DNA from: Bacillus sp. SORGH_AS_0510
Lineage (GTDB): Bacteria; Bacillota; Bacilli; Bacillales; Cytobacillaceae
Assembly (NCBI RefSeq): GCF_030818775.1
Contig: NZ_JAUTAU010000001.1
Span: 578,001-642,000, forward strand
Direction: 5' to 3'
DNA length: 64,000 bases
Every line of letters begins with the position of its first letter. The stretch's first letter is position 1. Both the position numbers and the translations under genes were made by a program. Below are positions 1 through 7,945 of this stretch, piece after piece. The notes under the pieces are model-generated. The model searched no databases and had not been told where the DNA came from. It saw only the letters and a list, made by a program, of their open reading frames with translations.

Positions 1-18
1 ATTATAGAAAACCCCACA

Positions 19-135
19 TATCGTCCGCTTTTGGGAAGTTATCGACCACTTGAACTAGGATATCGTCCACTTCCTAAGATTTATCGACCGCTTTTCGCCA
101 CATATCAACCACTTTCCCCCCGATATCGTCCACTC
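19..135. repeat. 21-bp-phased repeat array A (six units)
   Basis: Six copies of a 12-bp unit of the form TATCGWCCRCTT start at 19, 40, 61, 82, 103 and 124, exactly 21 bp apart. The 9-bp spacers between them differ. A short minus-strand reading frame across the array (W-T-I-S-like peptide) is a by-product of the 21-bp period and is not called as a gene. The function is unknown. Confidence 0.85.
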
Positions 136-160
136 CCCTAAAATCCACCCCAACCCAAAC

Positions 161-195
161 AAAAAAAACCAGTCCCCGCACTTTGGGGACTGGTT
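161..195 (-). terminator. Intrinsic terminator of the surface-protein gene
   Basis: Read on the minus strand there is a 9-bp stem (CCAGTCCCC / GGGGACTGG, 169-193) with a 7-nt loop followed by eight U residues (161-168). It lies just past the stop of the large minus-strand gene that ends at 281. Confidence 0.75.
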
Positions 196-221
196 CAACT
201 CATTATTCATTTCCACTTTTC

Positions 222-275
222 GGGGGACAGTCCCCCACTGAGGTAACGCACAACCGCGCCGGGGGACTGTCCCCC
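222..275. repeat. GGGGGACAGTCCCCC palindrome repeat
   Basis: Inverted copies of a GGGGGACAGTCCCCC box at 222-236 and 261-275. The same box pair recurs at about 34170, 36423 and 43523, always between genes. Confidence 0.8.
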
Positions 276-280
276 CATCC

Positions 281-3200
281 TTACCTAACCCAAACCCCAT
301 TCTCATTAAAGACATAAGGTTTGCCACCGATGGTTACATTGCCTGTTACCATGGCGCCGCCGCTAGTGAAGTAGTACCACACCGTGCCGACCTTCAACCA
401 TCCGACTTGCATCGCTCCGCTGCTCGCAAAGTAATACCACGTCGAACCGCTCTTCATCCAGCCCGTCTTCATCGCACCACTATCCGTGAAGAAATACCAC
501 ACCGAACCAGCCTTCATCCAACCAGTAGCCATCGCCCCGCTGCCATTAAAGAAGTACCAAGTCGTACCAACCTTCAACCAGCCTGTCACCATCGCACCGC
601 TACTATTCATGAAATACCAGCTCGAGCCATCCTTCACCCAACCAGTCTTCATCGCGCCCGTGCCATCAGCATAATACCAGCTCGAACCGACCTTAAACCA
701 GCCAACCTTCTTCACAAAAGTCGCCGTGTCGTAATAGTACCAAGCCGTACCAACCTTCACCCAGCCCGACTTCGCCTTCACCACAACGACCTTCGCCATC
801 GGGCTCATATTACCATAAGCATCGCTAACCGTTACATTAATTTCCGTTCCCACAGGCTGCGTCGCAATCTTCACCGAGAACTTTCCATCCTCACCAACGA
901 ACCCGTTACCAATCACATTAAAATTATTCAAACTCACTTCAACAAACGAACCAGCTTCCGCCTGACCCGTCATCACAGCCGCGCGGTCATTCACTTCATT
1001 AACAACCGGCTTCACAGGAGCCGTCACATCGATGACCGTCATTACCGCACTATTGCTGACATTCCCAACAGCATCCGTTGCCGTTACAAAAACATCAACC
1101 CCGCCTTTTTGTTTAGGAATCGTCACAGCAAAACGTCCGTCACTGCCGGCAACCCCTGAGCCAATCAAGTGATCATCAGCATATACTTCTACTATAGCCC
1201 CAGCTTCCGTCTTACCCTTCACCAGCGTCGTTTGATCCGTCATTTGCCCACCATCAATAACCGGCGTAGCAGGTGCCGTGCCATCCTTGACCGTCACCAC
1301 AACGAACTCACTCACATTACCGCCCTTATCGGTAGCAGTAATCGTCAATTCCGTGCCCGCTTTTTGCTTAGGAATTTGAATGGAAAAATAACCTTCGCTG
1401 CCAGCAACCGCAGAACCAACCTCAGTACCATCGCTCTTCGACACGACCATCTTCGCCCCAGGCTCAGACTTACCAGTGACTACCTCATCCTTATCCAGCA
1501 CCTGGTCCACAATCGGTTTCTCAGGAACAGTCACATCTCTAACCACAACAACCGTAGCTTCACTCACATTCCCAGCCGCGTCCGTTACCGTAACCTTCAA
1601 TTCCACCCTGGCCATCTGCACAGGAATAGCTACAGTAAACGAACCATCCTCAACAACCGTACCACTGCCAATTTCCGAACCACCAACAGTCACAGCAACC
1701 GTAGCCCCGACTTCGGCCAACCCGGAAACAACCGTATCCTTGTCCGTCACTTCATGTACCACAGGCTTTCCAGGCTTCGTCACATCCTTCACCACAACAA
1801 CCGCAGCCTCACTCACATTCCCAGTCACATCTGTTGCAGTAACCGTCAACGACGTCCCAGCCTTTTGCACAGGAATCTTTATAGAAAAAGATCCCTTGTC
1901 ATCCGCGTCACCATAACCAATCACCGTTCCGCCAGCCTTAACCTCTACTTTCGCACCGGCCTCAGTCGTCCCATCAACTGCAGTATCCTGATCCGTTACC
2001 GCATCGCCAACAAGAGGCTTCACAGGTGCCGTGCCATCCTTCACGACCACAGACGCCGCTTCACTGACATTTCCAACCTTGTCCGTAGCCGTCACCACAA
2101 CCTCCGTGCCCGCCACTAACTTAGAAATCGCCACATCGAACGATCCATCCGCGTCAGCAGTACCAGAACCAATCACCGAACCATTCACGCTCACCTTAAC
2201 AGTAGATTCCGGTTCCGCTTGCCCCTTCACAGAACGATCCGCATCCGTCAAAGCAGATACAATTGGTTTCTCTGGAGCACTCACATCCTTCACCACAACT
2301 GTTGTCGCTTCACTCACATTGCCAGCTGCGTCTTTAACATTCACAGTCAACTCAGCTCCGCCGAATTGTTTCGGAATCACCACAGAGAACGTTCCATCTG
2401 CAGCAACTGTATCAGTGCCAATCACCGCATCACCGCGACGCACCTCAACCACAGCCTTAGCCTCAGCATGACCCGTAACCGTTGTATCACTGTCCGTTAC
2501 CTCATTCACGACCGCCTTCCCAGGAGCAGTCAAATCTTTTACAAAAATCTCTTTGGAGGTCGTCCGCTCATTCGCTGCATTCCAAATCTCAAACGTCAAA
2601 GTCGTATTTTCTACTAAACCATTAACAGGAATAGAAAAATAACCATCCGCATCCGTATTCCCGCTAGCGAGCAGCTCACCATCTTCAAAAACCTTCACAA
2701 CCGCATTCGCAAGCGTCTTACCAGTTAGGGCTGTCGAATCCTTCGTAAACTCATCTACATAAAGATCCGCCACATCATAAGAATGATAGTAGCTATACCC
2801 AGCCAAATCGGTTAATTTTACCGAAACAGAAGGGCTATCTCCAATGTAAAAATCATTCAAACGAAACGTTCCATTCGCCTTCAACGGAACACTCTGGCCA
2901 TTAACCTCCATCGCCACAAACGGCAGCGTTGCCCCCGAAAGGCTTACTCGGCCGCCCGAGCTGACAAGAGGTTGATTATACATTTCAAAAGGTACAGTAG
3001 ATATCACGCGATTCGTTGCGACCAAACTTGAAATGGAATTCGTTCCGGAAATCACCCCTTGTCCATTAACAGGAGTGTAATATCCAAACGTAAAGCTGCT
3101 ACCAATCAAGCTACCAGTTGAACGAAGGCCGCCATACACACGCAAGCCGCCAAGAATATAGACATTACCAGTAATCGTCACATTCCCATTAATCGTTAAC

Positions 3201-4729
3201 CGCGCACCAGGAACGATATACACATCTGTATTCACCGTCTTGTTCGACCATGTCTCGTTCGATGTAACAACATAACTATTCAATGGCTCAACACCTTTAA
3301 TAACGGTGAACTTACCAGCACTTAAATCGGTGACAGCCGCGTCTACCACTGTCGTATTCGAATTGGTATCTTTCACTTCAACAGAAGAAACCTTCCAGTC
3401 TCCAACTTCCGTATTTCCATCTATCGAAAAATTACCACTAAAACGCGTGCCATCATACGCTAATGGGACTGAAACAATGGACTGACTCACAGGTGAAACA
3501 AGGTTAACCTTCGCCCCCTGCAGGTTCGTATCATCATCTGCATCTACCGTAAAATGGACAGTATCCCCTGCCTCTGCCACTTTCTTATCTATAGAAAGGG
3601 AAGAGAACGAAGGAGGATTCGATTCAGTAAATACGCTAAAAACACCATTATCAAATTTGCTAGATTGAAAAATAGCCGTTTGATTATTGGATGTATCCCA
3701 AATATCAATGTAAGATACTTGGTAAACTCCTGCAGCAAAATCAGAAGGAATCGAAATCCACCCTTCAAAGTTCCCTGTTTCAGGATTGTAGTTACCAGGA
3801 ACTTTAAACGTCCGACTCGTGCCAGGAACCTTGTAGTAAAGAGAGACGGACTTAATTCCAACATCATCTGTGACTTTAGCACGTACATTTACTTGATCAC
3901 CAAATGTGGCATTTGTCTTATCGACTGTCAGGCTTTCAAATATTGGTTTCGTTATATCCGCGCCACTTGTACCGGAAACCGTAAAGGATGCATTATCAAA
4001 TTTGCTAGATTGAAAAATGGCCGTTTGGTTATTGGATGTATCCCAAATATCAATGTAGGATACTTGGTAAACACCTGCAGCAAAATCAGAAGGAATCGAA
4101 ACCCACCCTTCAAAGGTACTGGTTTCAGGATTATAGTTACCAGGCACCTTAATCGTCCGATCAGTACCAGGCACCTTGTAATAAAGAGAGACAGATTTAA
4201 TTCCAACATCATCAGTGACTTTAGCACTTACATTTACCGTATCACCAGGGCCTGCTTCTTTTTTATCCACACTGAGACTTTCAAAAACAGGCTTGGTTAT
4301 ATCTGCGCCACTTGTACCAGAAACCGTAAAGGAGGCATTATCAAATTTGTCGGATTGAAAAATAGCCGTTTGGTTATTGGAAGTATCCCAAATATCAATG
4401 TAGGATACTTGATAAACTCCTGCAGCAAAATCAGAAGGGATCGAAATCCACCCTTCAAAGGTACTGGTTTCAGGATTATAGTTACCAGGAACCTTAATCG
4501 TCCGATCAGTGCCAGGCACCTTATAGTAAAGAGAGACGGATTTAATTCCAACATCATCAGTGACTTTAGCACTTACATTTACCGTATCACCAGGACCTGC
4601 TTCTTTTTTATCCACACTAAGACTTTCAAAAACAGGCTTCGTTACATCAGCCGCCGCCCACACATTGCTGATGGGCACGGTACTAATGATCAATAACACC
4701 GCCATAAATAGGGATATGACTCGCTTCAA
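281..4729 (-). CDS. Large secreted Ig-repeat protein with C-terminal wall-binding-type repeats
   Basis: A 1482-residue exported protein, probably displayed on the cell surface. Residues 1-25 form a signal peptide ending near VWA-A. Three nearly identical repeats of about 115 residues follow (each with GDTVNV, TDDVGIKSVSLYYKVPG and GVYQVSYIDIWDTSNNQT), then a fourth Ig-like domain. A short beta-rich stretch (around 500-600) precedes about eight bacterial Ig domains with the pattern TxxGxAExGAxVxV...AGNVSEA. The C-terminus has about seven GW-x-K-x-G-x-x-WYYF-type repeats, like glucan/choline-binding repeats. No LPXTG motif is present. The start is TTG at 4729, with GAGAGTGA upstream. The wall ligand is not predictable, because choline decoration is not general in Bacillaceae. 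An adhesin or matrix role is an inference. Confidence 0.85.
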   Translation of the reverse strand: MKRVISLFMAVLLIISTVPISNVWAAADVTKPVFESLSVDKKEAGPGDTVNVSAKVTDDVGIKSVSLYYKVPGTDRTIKVPGNYNPETSTFEGWISIPSDFAAGVYQVSYIDIWDTSNNQTAIFQSDKFDNASFTVSGTSGADITKPVFESLSVDKKEAGPGDTVNVSAKVTDDVGIKSVSLYYKVPGTDRTIKVPGNYNPETSTFEGWVSIPSDFAAGVYQVSYIDIWDTSNNQTAIFQSSKFDNASFTVSGTSGADITKPIFESLTVDKTNATFGDQVNVRAKVTDDVGIKSVSLYYKVPGTSRTFKVPGNYNPETGNFEGWISIPSDFAAGVYQVSYIDIWDTSNNQTAIFQSSKFDNGVFSVFTESNPPSFSSLSIDKKVAEAGDTVHFTVDADDDTNLQGAKVNLVSPVSQSIVSVPLAYDGTRFSGNFSIDGNTEVGDWKVSSVEVKDTNSNTTVVDAAVTDLSAGKFTVIKGVEPLNSYVVTSNETWSNKTVNTDVYIVPGARLTINGNVTITGNVYILGGLRVYGGLRSTGSLIGSSFTFGYYTPVNGQGVISGTNSISSLVATNRVISTVPFEMYNQPLVSSGGRVSLSGATLPFVAMEVNGQSVPLKANGTFRLNDFYIGDSPSVSVKLTDLAGYSYYHSYDVADLYVDEFTKDSTALTGKTLANAVVKVFEDGELLASGNTDADGYFSIPVNGLVENTTLTFEIWNAANERTTSKEIFVKDLTAPGKAVVNEVTDSDTTVTGHAEAKAVVEVRRGDAVIGTDTVAADGTFSVVIPKQFGGAELTVNVKDAAGNVSEATTVVVKDVSAPEKPIVSALTDADRSVKGQAEPESTVKVSVNGSVIGSGTADADGSFDVAISKLVAGTEVVVTATDKVGNVSEAASVVVKDGTAPVKPLVGDAVTDQDTAVDGTTEAGAKVEVKAGGTVIGYGDADDKGSFSIKIPVQKAGTSLTVTATDVTGNVSEAAVVVVKDVTKPGKPVVHEVTDKDTVVSGLAEVGATVAVTVGGSEIGSGTVVEDGSFTVAIPVQMARVELKVTVTDAAGNVSEATVVVVRDVTVPEKPIVDQVLDKDEVVTGKSEPGAKMVVSKSDGTEVGSAVAGSEGYFSIQIPKQKAGTELTITATDKGGNVSEFVVVTVKDGTAPATPVIDGGQMTDQTTLVKGKTEAGAIVEVYADDHLIGSGVAGSDGRFAVTIPKQKGGVDVFVTATDAVGNVSNSAVMTVIDVTAPVKPVVNEVNDRAAVMTGQAEAGSFVEVSLNNFNVIGNGFVGEDGKFSVKIATQPVGTEINVTVSDAYGNMSPMAKVVVVKAKSGWVKVGTAWYYYDTATFVKKVGWFKVGSSWYYADGTGAMKTGWVKDGSSWYFMNSSGAMVTGWLKVGTTWYFFNGSGAMATGWMKAGSVWYFFTDSGAMKTGWMKSGSTWYYFASSGAMQVGWLKVGTVWYYFTSGGAMVTGNVTIGGKPYVFNENGVWVR

Positions 4730-4980
4730 CTGTATTTCACTCTCTTTCTTTAAAAAAATTCACGAATAGTTTAATAGTATCATATTTATGTCGAGAAATG
4801 GCAAAAGCCTACCATTTTTATCGGATATAAACACTGGAAATTCCTTCCGCTTGAAAAATAACCCGTTCAAAATTCCGACAAATTTCATGTTTATTCACAA
4901 GTTTAAGAGGGTAATATATTTACAATTAATGGTTATACGAGTAAAATTGAAAATTAGTAGAAAGGAGGGAATATTAGAAC

Positions 4981-5133
4981 GTGGATAGGAAAGCGGTACA
5001 AAGCGCGAACACCGTCGATTTTACAGCAATCGTAAAGAAGGCATATGACAAAGGCTTAAACGAAAACGAAATCACCCTTGAAAAACTAATGGAAGAACTA
5101 AAAGCGGATCTGAAACAACTAGTAGTCTGCTAA
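4981..5133 (+). CDS. Small hypothetical protein (50 aa)
   Basis: A GTG start at 4981 follows a strong AAAGGAGGG ribosome binding site (4961-4969). The 50-residue product is charged, predicted helical, has no membrane segment and ends in LKQLVVC. A terminator hairpin follows directly, so this looks like a monocistronic small gene. I do not recognise the family. Confidence 0.65.
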   Translation: MDRKAVQSANTVDFTAIVKKAYDKGLNENEITLEKLMEELKADLKQLVVC

Positions 5134-5150
5134 ATATATATTTGATACAT

Positions 5151-5187
5151 AAGGCTGTGCGAGGAAACCCTCCGCAGCCTTTTTCTA
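5151..5187 (+). terminator. Intrinsic terminator after the 50-aa gene
   Basis: Stem AAGGCTG...CAGCCTT extended by GAGG/CCTC around an AAAC loop, followed by TTTTT. It lies 18 bp after the stop codon at 5133. Confidence 0.75.
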
Positions 5188-5336
5188 TTGAAAAATTGGT
5201 TAAATTACACTCCCATGGGAAAAATAAAATTAAGTTCGCAGAGAAATAACCTCAACATCAACAGAGTGCACATCAAGATGTTTAAAATTGACCTTTTTAA
5301 ATAATTTCTAGCCAATATAGAACCCTAAATGAAGTT

Positions 5337-5615
5337 TTATTCGCGAATTGTAGATAGTTATTCGCGGATATCCAACTTTTATTCGCGAATCTATATGTCT
5401 TATTCGCGAATGTACACACTTTATTCGCGAATCCACAGCCACAACCGGAAACTCAACAATTCGCTCGGCGATCAATCGTTTTATGAGCGAATCCTAAAAT
5501 TAATGAGCGAATTCCCGCACCCTATCAGCGAATTCGCCCTTTATATGAGCGAATCTAAAAAAAGGTAACTTAAAAACACCCATTGTAAGCAGTCCGCCCA
5601 GTTCTATCGGCGAAT
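5337..5615. repeat. 21-bp-phased repeat array B (TTATTCGCGAAT and ATGAGCGAAT units)
   Basis: TTATTCGCGAAT-type 12-mers start at 5337, 5358, 5379, 5400 and 5421, exactly 21 bp apart. Related ATGAGCGAAT/ATCAGCGAAT units follow, ending at 5492, 5512, 5533 and 5554 (steps of 20, 21, 21), with a last unit ending at 5615. Most first-part units contain the palindrome ATTCGCGAAT. The 79-codon frame at 5329-5568 (YSRI and MSE repeats) is judged a by-product. Apart from the array, the 5134-5713 interval holds the terminator above and no other recognisable gene. Confidence 0.85.
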
Positions 5616-5713
5616 CGCAAAAACCAGCAACCCGGACGACCCAGCCAAACCTATCGAACGTCATAAGCCTTATTTAAAGCAAACCCTAAGATCCAGCGGA
5701 GGTAACCCACACC

Positions 5714-6220
5714 ATGCACACAATCCTAACCGCGATCCTTCTCCTAGCGGCATTCTGGAAGGGGGATTGGCGACACTGGCGAAAATATCATCTCACCCTT
5801 TTATACATAGTTATCTGTAACCTGCTCTACAACTTCCTCTGCAGAGACCATCTGCTGTGGAAACAGATCCCGGATATCTTGCCTAAATCCCATGCCATCA
5901 TAGATCTCATCTACACCTTTATTAATCTCCCGGCGGTGACCTTAATCTATCTCACTCACTTCCCATTCAAAACATCCAACGGGAAACAAGTACGGTACAT
6001 ACTCTGGTGGATCCTCGGCTCACTCGTCGTCGAATACCCTTTTTATCAAATGGGTCGAATCCAACTGCAGCACGGCTACCATTTCTGGATGGAGCCCATC
6101 TTTTACACGAGCATGTACACCATGCTGCGCCTGCATCACACCAAGCCGCTGCTTACCTATGGCATTTCGGCCATCATAATTTTGTTTCTAGTCCAATACT
6201 TTCACATACCCGTCAAATAA
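5714..6220 (+). CDS. CBO0543-family-like membrane protein, first of three
   Basis: A 168-residue integral membrane protein with about five predicted hydrophobic helices and aromatic-rich loops. It starts at ATG 5714 behind GGAGGT (5698-5703). It is more divergent than the next two genes but keeps the same size and helix plan, so it is probably a relative of the CBO0543 family of Bacillaceae membrane proteins, whose function is unknown. The spacing to the next gene is 15 bp, consistent with one operon. Codon use is unusually rich in C-ending codons compared with the rest of the window. Confidence 0.7.
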   Translation: MHTILTAILLLAAFWKGDWRHWRKYHLTLLYIVICNLLYNFLCRDHLLWKQIPDILPKSHAIIDLIYTFINLPAVTLIYLTHFPFKTSNGKQVRYILWWILGSLVVEYPFYQMGRIQLQHGYHFWMEPIFYTSMYTMLRLHHTKPLLTYGISAIIILFLVQYFHIPVK

Positions 6221-6235
6221 AAGAGGTCATCTCAC

Positions 6236-6736
6236 ATGTCGATCGATTACATAGTCATGATTCTTATGTGGGTAATAGGAATCCTAGCCTACATCTTCCT
6301 AACCCCCAAACATCACTACCGAAAAGTCCTATTCGCCTTACTCCTATGCCAGGCATTCGTATGGCTTAGCTCACTCATGCACGTCAAATTCCATCTGCTG
6401 GCCTTCCCAGTCCGGGAATTTCCGAAAGCCACCGACGTCCTGGTCACAACCGAATATTTCTTTTACCCGTTGCTATCCGGGTTCTATATCGTCTTTGAGC
6501 CAAAACACAATCGCTCACTATCCAAGCGCGCCGTCTACCTCTCCATCTGGATAACCGGCCTGGTCCTAATCGACCACCTACTAGAAAAATATACAAACCT
6601 AATCGAGTACGTCCATTACGCCTGGTACTTCACCTGGATTGATTTCTTCTGCATCTTTGCCGTCACGAACCTCATCTATCAATGGTTCTTTCAGGACAAA
6701 GCGCACATCAAAGAAGAGAGGGAGGTCGCCAAATGA
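6236..6736 (+). CDS. CBO0543 family membrane protein, second of three
   Basis: A 166-residue protein with about five hydrophobic segments. It shares with its downstream neighbour the pattern LLxxPVRxxxK/DV...YEFxxYP...H.....LIDHLLEKYTxLIxYxHYxWYxTWIxxF, typical of CBO0543 proteins. The ribosome site is AGAGGT before ATG 6236. Its stop overlaps the next start by four bases (ATGA at 6733-6736), indicating translational coupling. The biochemical role of the family is not known. Confidence 0.8.
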   Translation: MSIDYIVMILMWVIGILAYIFLTPKHHYRKVLFALLLCQAFVWLSSLMHVKFHLLAFPVREFPKATDVLVTTEYFFYPLLSGFYIVFEPKHNRSLSKRAVYLSIWITGLVLIDHLLEKYTNLIEYVHYAWYFTWIDFFCIFAVTNLIYQWFFQDKAHIKEEREVAK

Positions 6737-7209
6737 GACTAGAATACTGGATTTTACTCGCCGTCTGGCTCCTCACCACGGGGCTCCTCTTTTTCATTCC
6801 GAAAAAGAAACGCCGTCTAGCACTAACGGCCTTCCTATTCAAACAGGCCATAACCTGGATCTTTGGCCTAGTCGTCGTCCAATACGGGCTCCTAACTTAC
6901 CCGGTCCGGCTCCTCGCCGACGTCAACCGGTCCAGCTTCACCTACGAATTTTATGTCTATCCCGCGGTCTGCGCCATCTTCAACGCGTATTACCCGCACA
7001 AGCGCAGCAAACTCGTCCAGTTTCTCTATTACTGTGCCTATTGCACCATCCTGACCGTGCCGGAAATCTTTCTTGAAAAATATACAGAGTTAATCAAATA
7101 CATCCACTGGTCTTGGTACTGGACATGGATCACCCTTTTCCTCACCTTCCTCATGACGCGCACATTCTGCGTCTGGTTTTTCAAAGGAATGAAAAAGGAA
7201 ATCGACTAA
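6733..7209 (+). CDS. CBO0543 family membrane protein, third of three
   Basis: A 158-residue multi-pass protein starting MRLEYWILL. The chosen ATG at 6733 overlaps the upstream stop and has GGAGG 7 bp before it, so a longer frame opening at 6682 is not needed. Motifs include LTYPVRLL, the YEFYVYP box and FLEKYTELIKYIHWSWYWTW. It is clearly paralogous to the preceding gene. The tandem paralogs suggest a hetero-oligomeric membrane assembly, which is an inference. Confidence 0.85.
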   Translation: MRLEYWILLAVWLLTTGLLFFIPKKKRRLALTAFLFKQAITWIFGLVVVQYGLLTYPVRLLADVNRSSFTYEFYVYPAVCAIFNAYYPHKRSKLVQFLYYCAYCTILTVPEIFLEKYTELIKYIHWSWYWTWITLFLTFLMTRTFCVWFFKGMKKEID

Positions 7210-7257
7210 ATTTGTCGAATCCTATAGGTAGAAACACCTAGAAAGGATGAAATCTCA

Positions 7258-7443
7258 ATGGATGTAGGATTTGGCTTATTTGCATTTATCCCGGTACTCA
7301 TATACCTGGTCATTCTCGGCCTTAGTATCTTCGTCATCGTTCGAATGGTCACCTTCATGAATGAAAAAACAAAACTAGACCGAGAGCGCAACGACAAACT
7401 CGACGCCCTCATCAAGGCCGTCCAAACTAATAAAGAACAATAG
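7258..7443 (+). CDS. Small single-pass membrane protein (61 aa)
   Basis: One strongly hydrophobic helix (residues about 5-32) is followed by a charged, predicted coiled tail (EKTKLDRERNDKLDALIKAV). The start at 7258 follows AGAAAGGATG. It lies 48 bp behind the CBO0543 trio on the same strand and before a terminator, so it is probably the last gene of that operon. It resembles generic Bacillus phage-shock/holin-size proteins only in layout. The family is not recognised. Confidence 0.7.
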   Translation: MDVGFGLFAFIPVLIYLVILGLSIFVIVRMVTFMNEKTKLDRERNDKLDALIKAVQTNKEQ

Positions 7444-7513
7444 TCAAATTCTTTCATGGAAAAAAGAACGCAGTACACCGTCTCAACACGGCTCTAACCC
7501 TGCGTGCCCTAGT

Positions 7514-7544
7514 GGGAGGTACCATCATCCGGACCTCCTTTTTC
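7514..7544 (+). terminator. Intrinsic terminator of the CBO0543 operon
   Basis: Stem GGAGGT/ACCTCC (7515-7520 with 7533-7538) with a 12-nt loop, then TTTTT. It lies 70 bp after the stop of the 61-aa gene. Confidence 0.65.
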
Positions 7545-7711
7545 CCAAAACAAGCGTAATTTAGAAAAAGCGTTCGCGCTGCAAAAACATTTTAGAATCT
7601 TTAAAGGTTTATTCATAATTTGTTCATAAAACCGGGGTATAGTAAGTACATGCAAAGGAAAAGCATATTCATACTTTTCTAGACCCCCTTTTTAAAATAT
7701 TTGTATTGCGC

Positions 7712-7747
7712 GTCCAGCTTCTCTATATGGAGCTGGATCTTTTTTTG
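7712..7747 (+). terminator. Orphan intrinsic terminator
   Basis: Stem CCAGCT/AGCTGG (7714-7719 with 7731-7736) followed by ATC and T7. No coding gene lies directly upstream on this strand. Confidence 0.6.
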
Positions 7748-7945
7748 TCTTCCATTACCGAGTTTCTACATTAATATAAGTCAACTTGGATGCGCTTCCA
7801 CCAAAAGCTAATAGGGTACATAGTCCTACAAGATTCACCAATCTTCCTTAAAATTTACTAACTTTTACATGTTAAAATATACGTCCTGATGGTTTACCAT
7901 TAAATTAGGAAAAAAGCAGGAAAATCCATCTATATAGGTGATAAT

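Larger units (their letters stand above)
7444..7945. other. Gene-poor gap with two terminator hairpins
   Basis: About 500 bp without a convincing gene. It holds two hairpin-plus-U-run structures (7514-7544 and 7712-7747). Between them lies a promoter-like stretch (TATAGT near 7638, repeated TTCATAA near 7608-7628). A short unannotated transcript ending at the second hairpin is possible. Confidence 0.5.

Noticed and set aside
19..135. CRISPR-like array
   Set aside because: Units of 12 bp with 9-bp spacers are far too short, and no cas genes are present.
55..327. 90-codon minus-strand frame
   Set aside because: Arises from the 21-bp array and a GGGGGACAGTCCCCC palindrome; no ribosome site.
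407..2617. Several long plus-strand frames opposite the surface-protein gene
   Set aside because: Their products are Arg/His/Ser/Thr-rich low-complexity peptides mirroring the repeats of the minus-strand gene; no ribosome sites or domains.
3554..4696. A 380-codon plus-strand frame
   Set aside because: Antisense shadow of three near-identical Ig repeats; its own repeats follow the same period.
5329..5568. 79-codon frame with YSRI and MSE repeats
   Set aside because: Product of the 21-bp period; the 20-bp step changes the peptide motif, which argues against coding selection.
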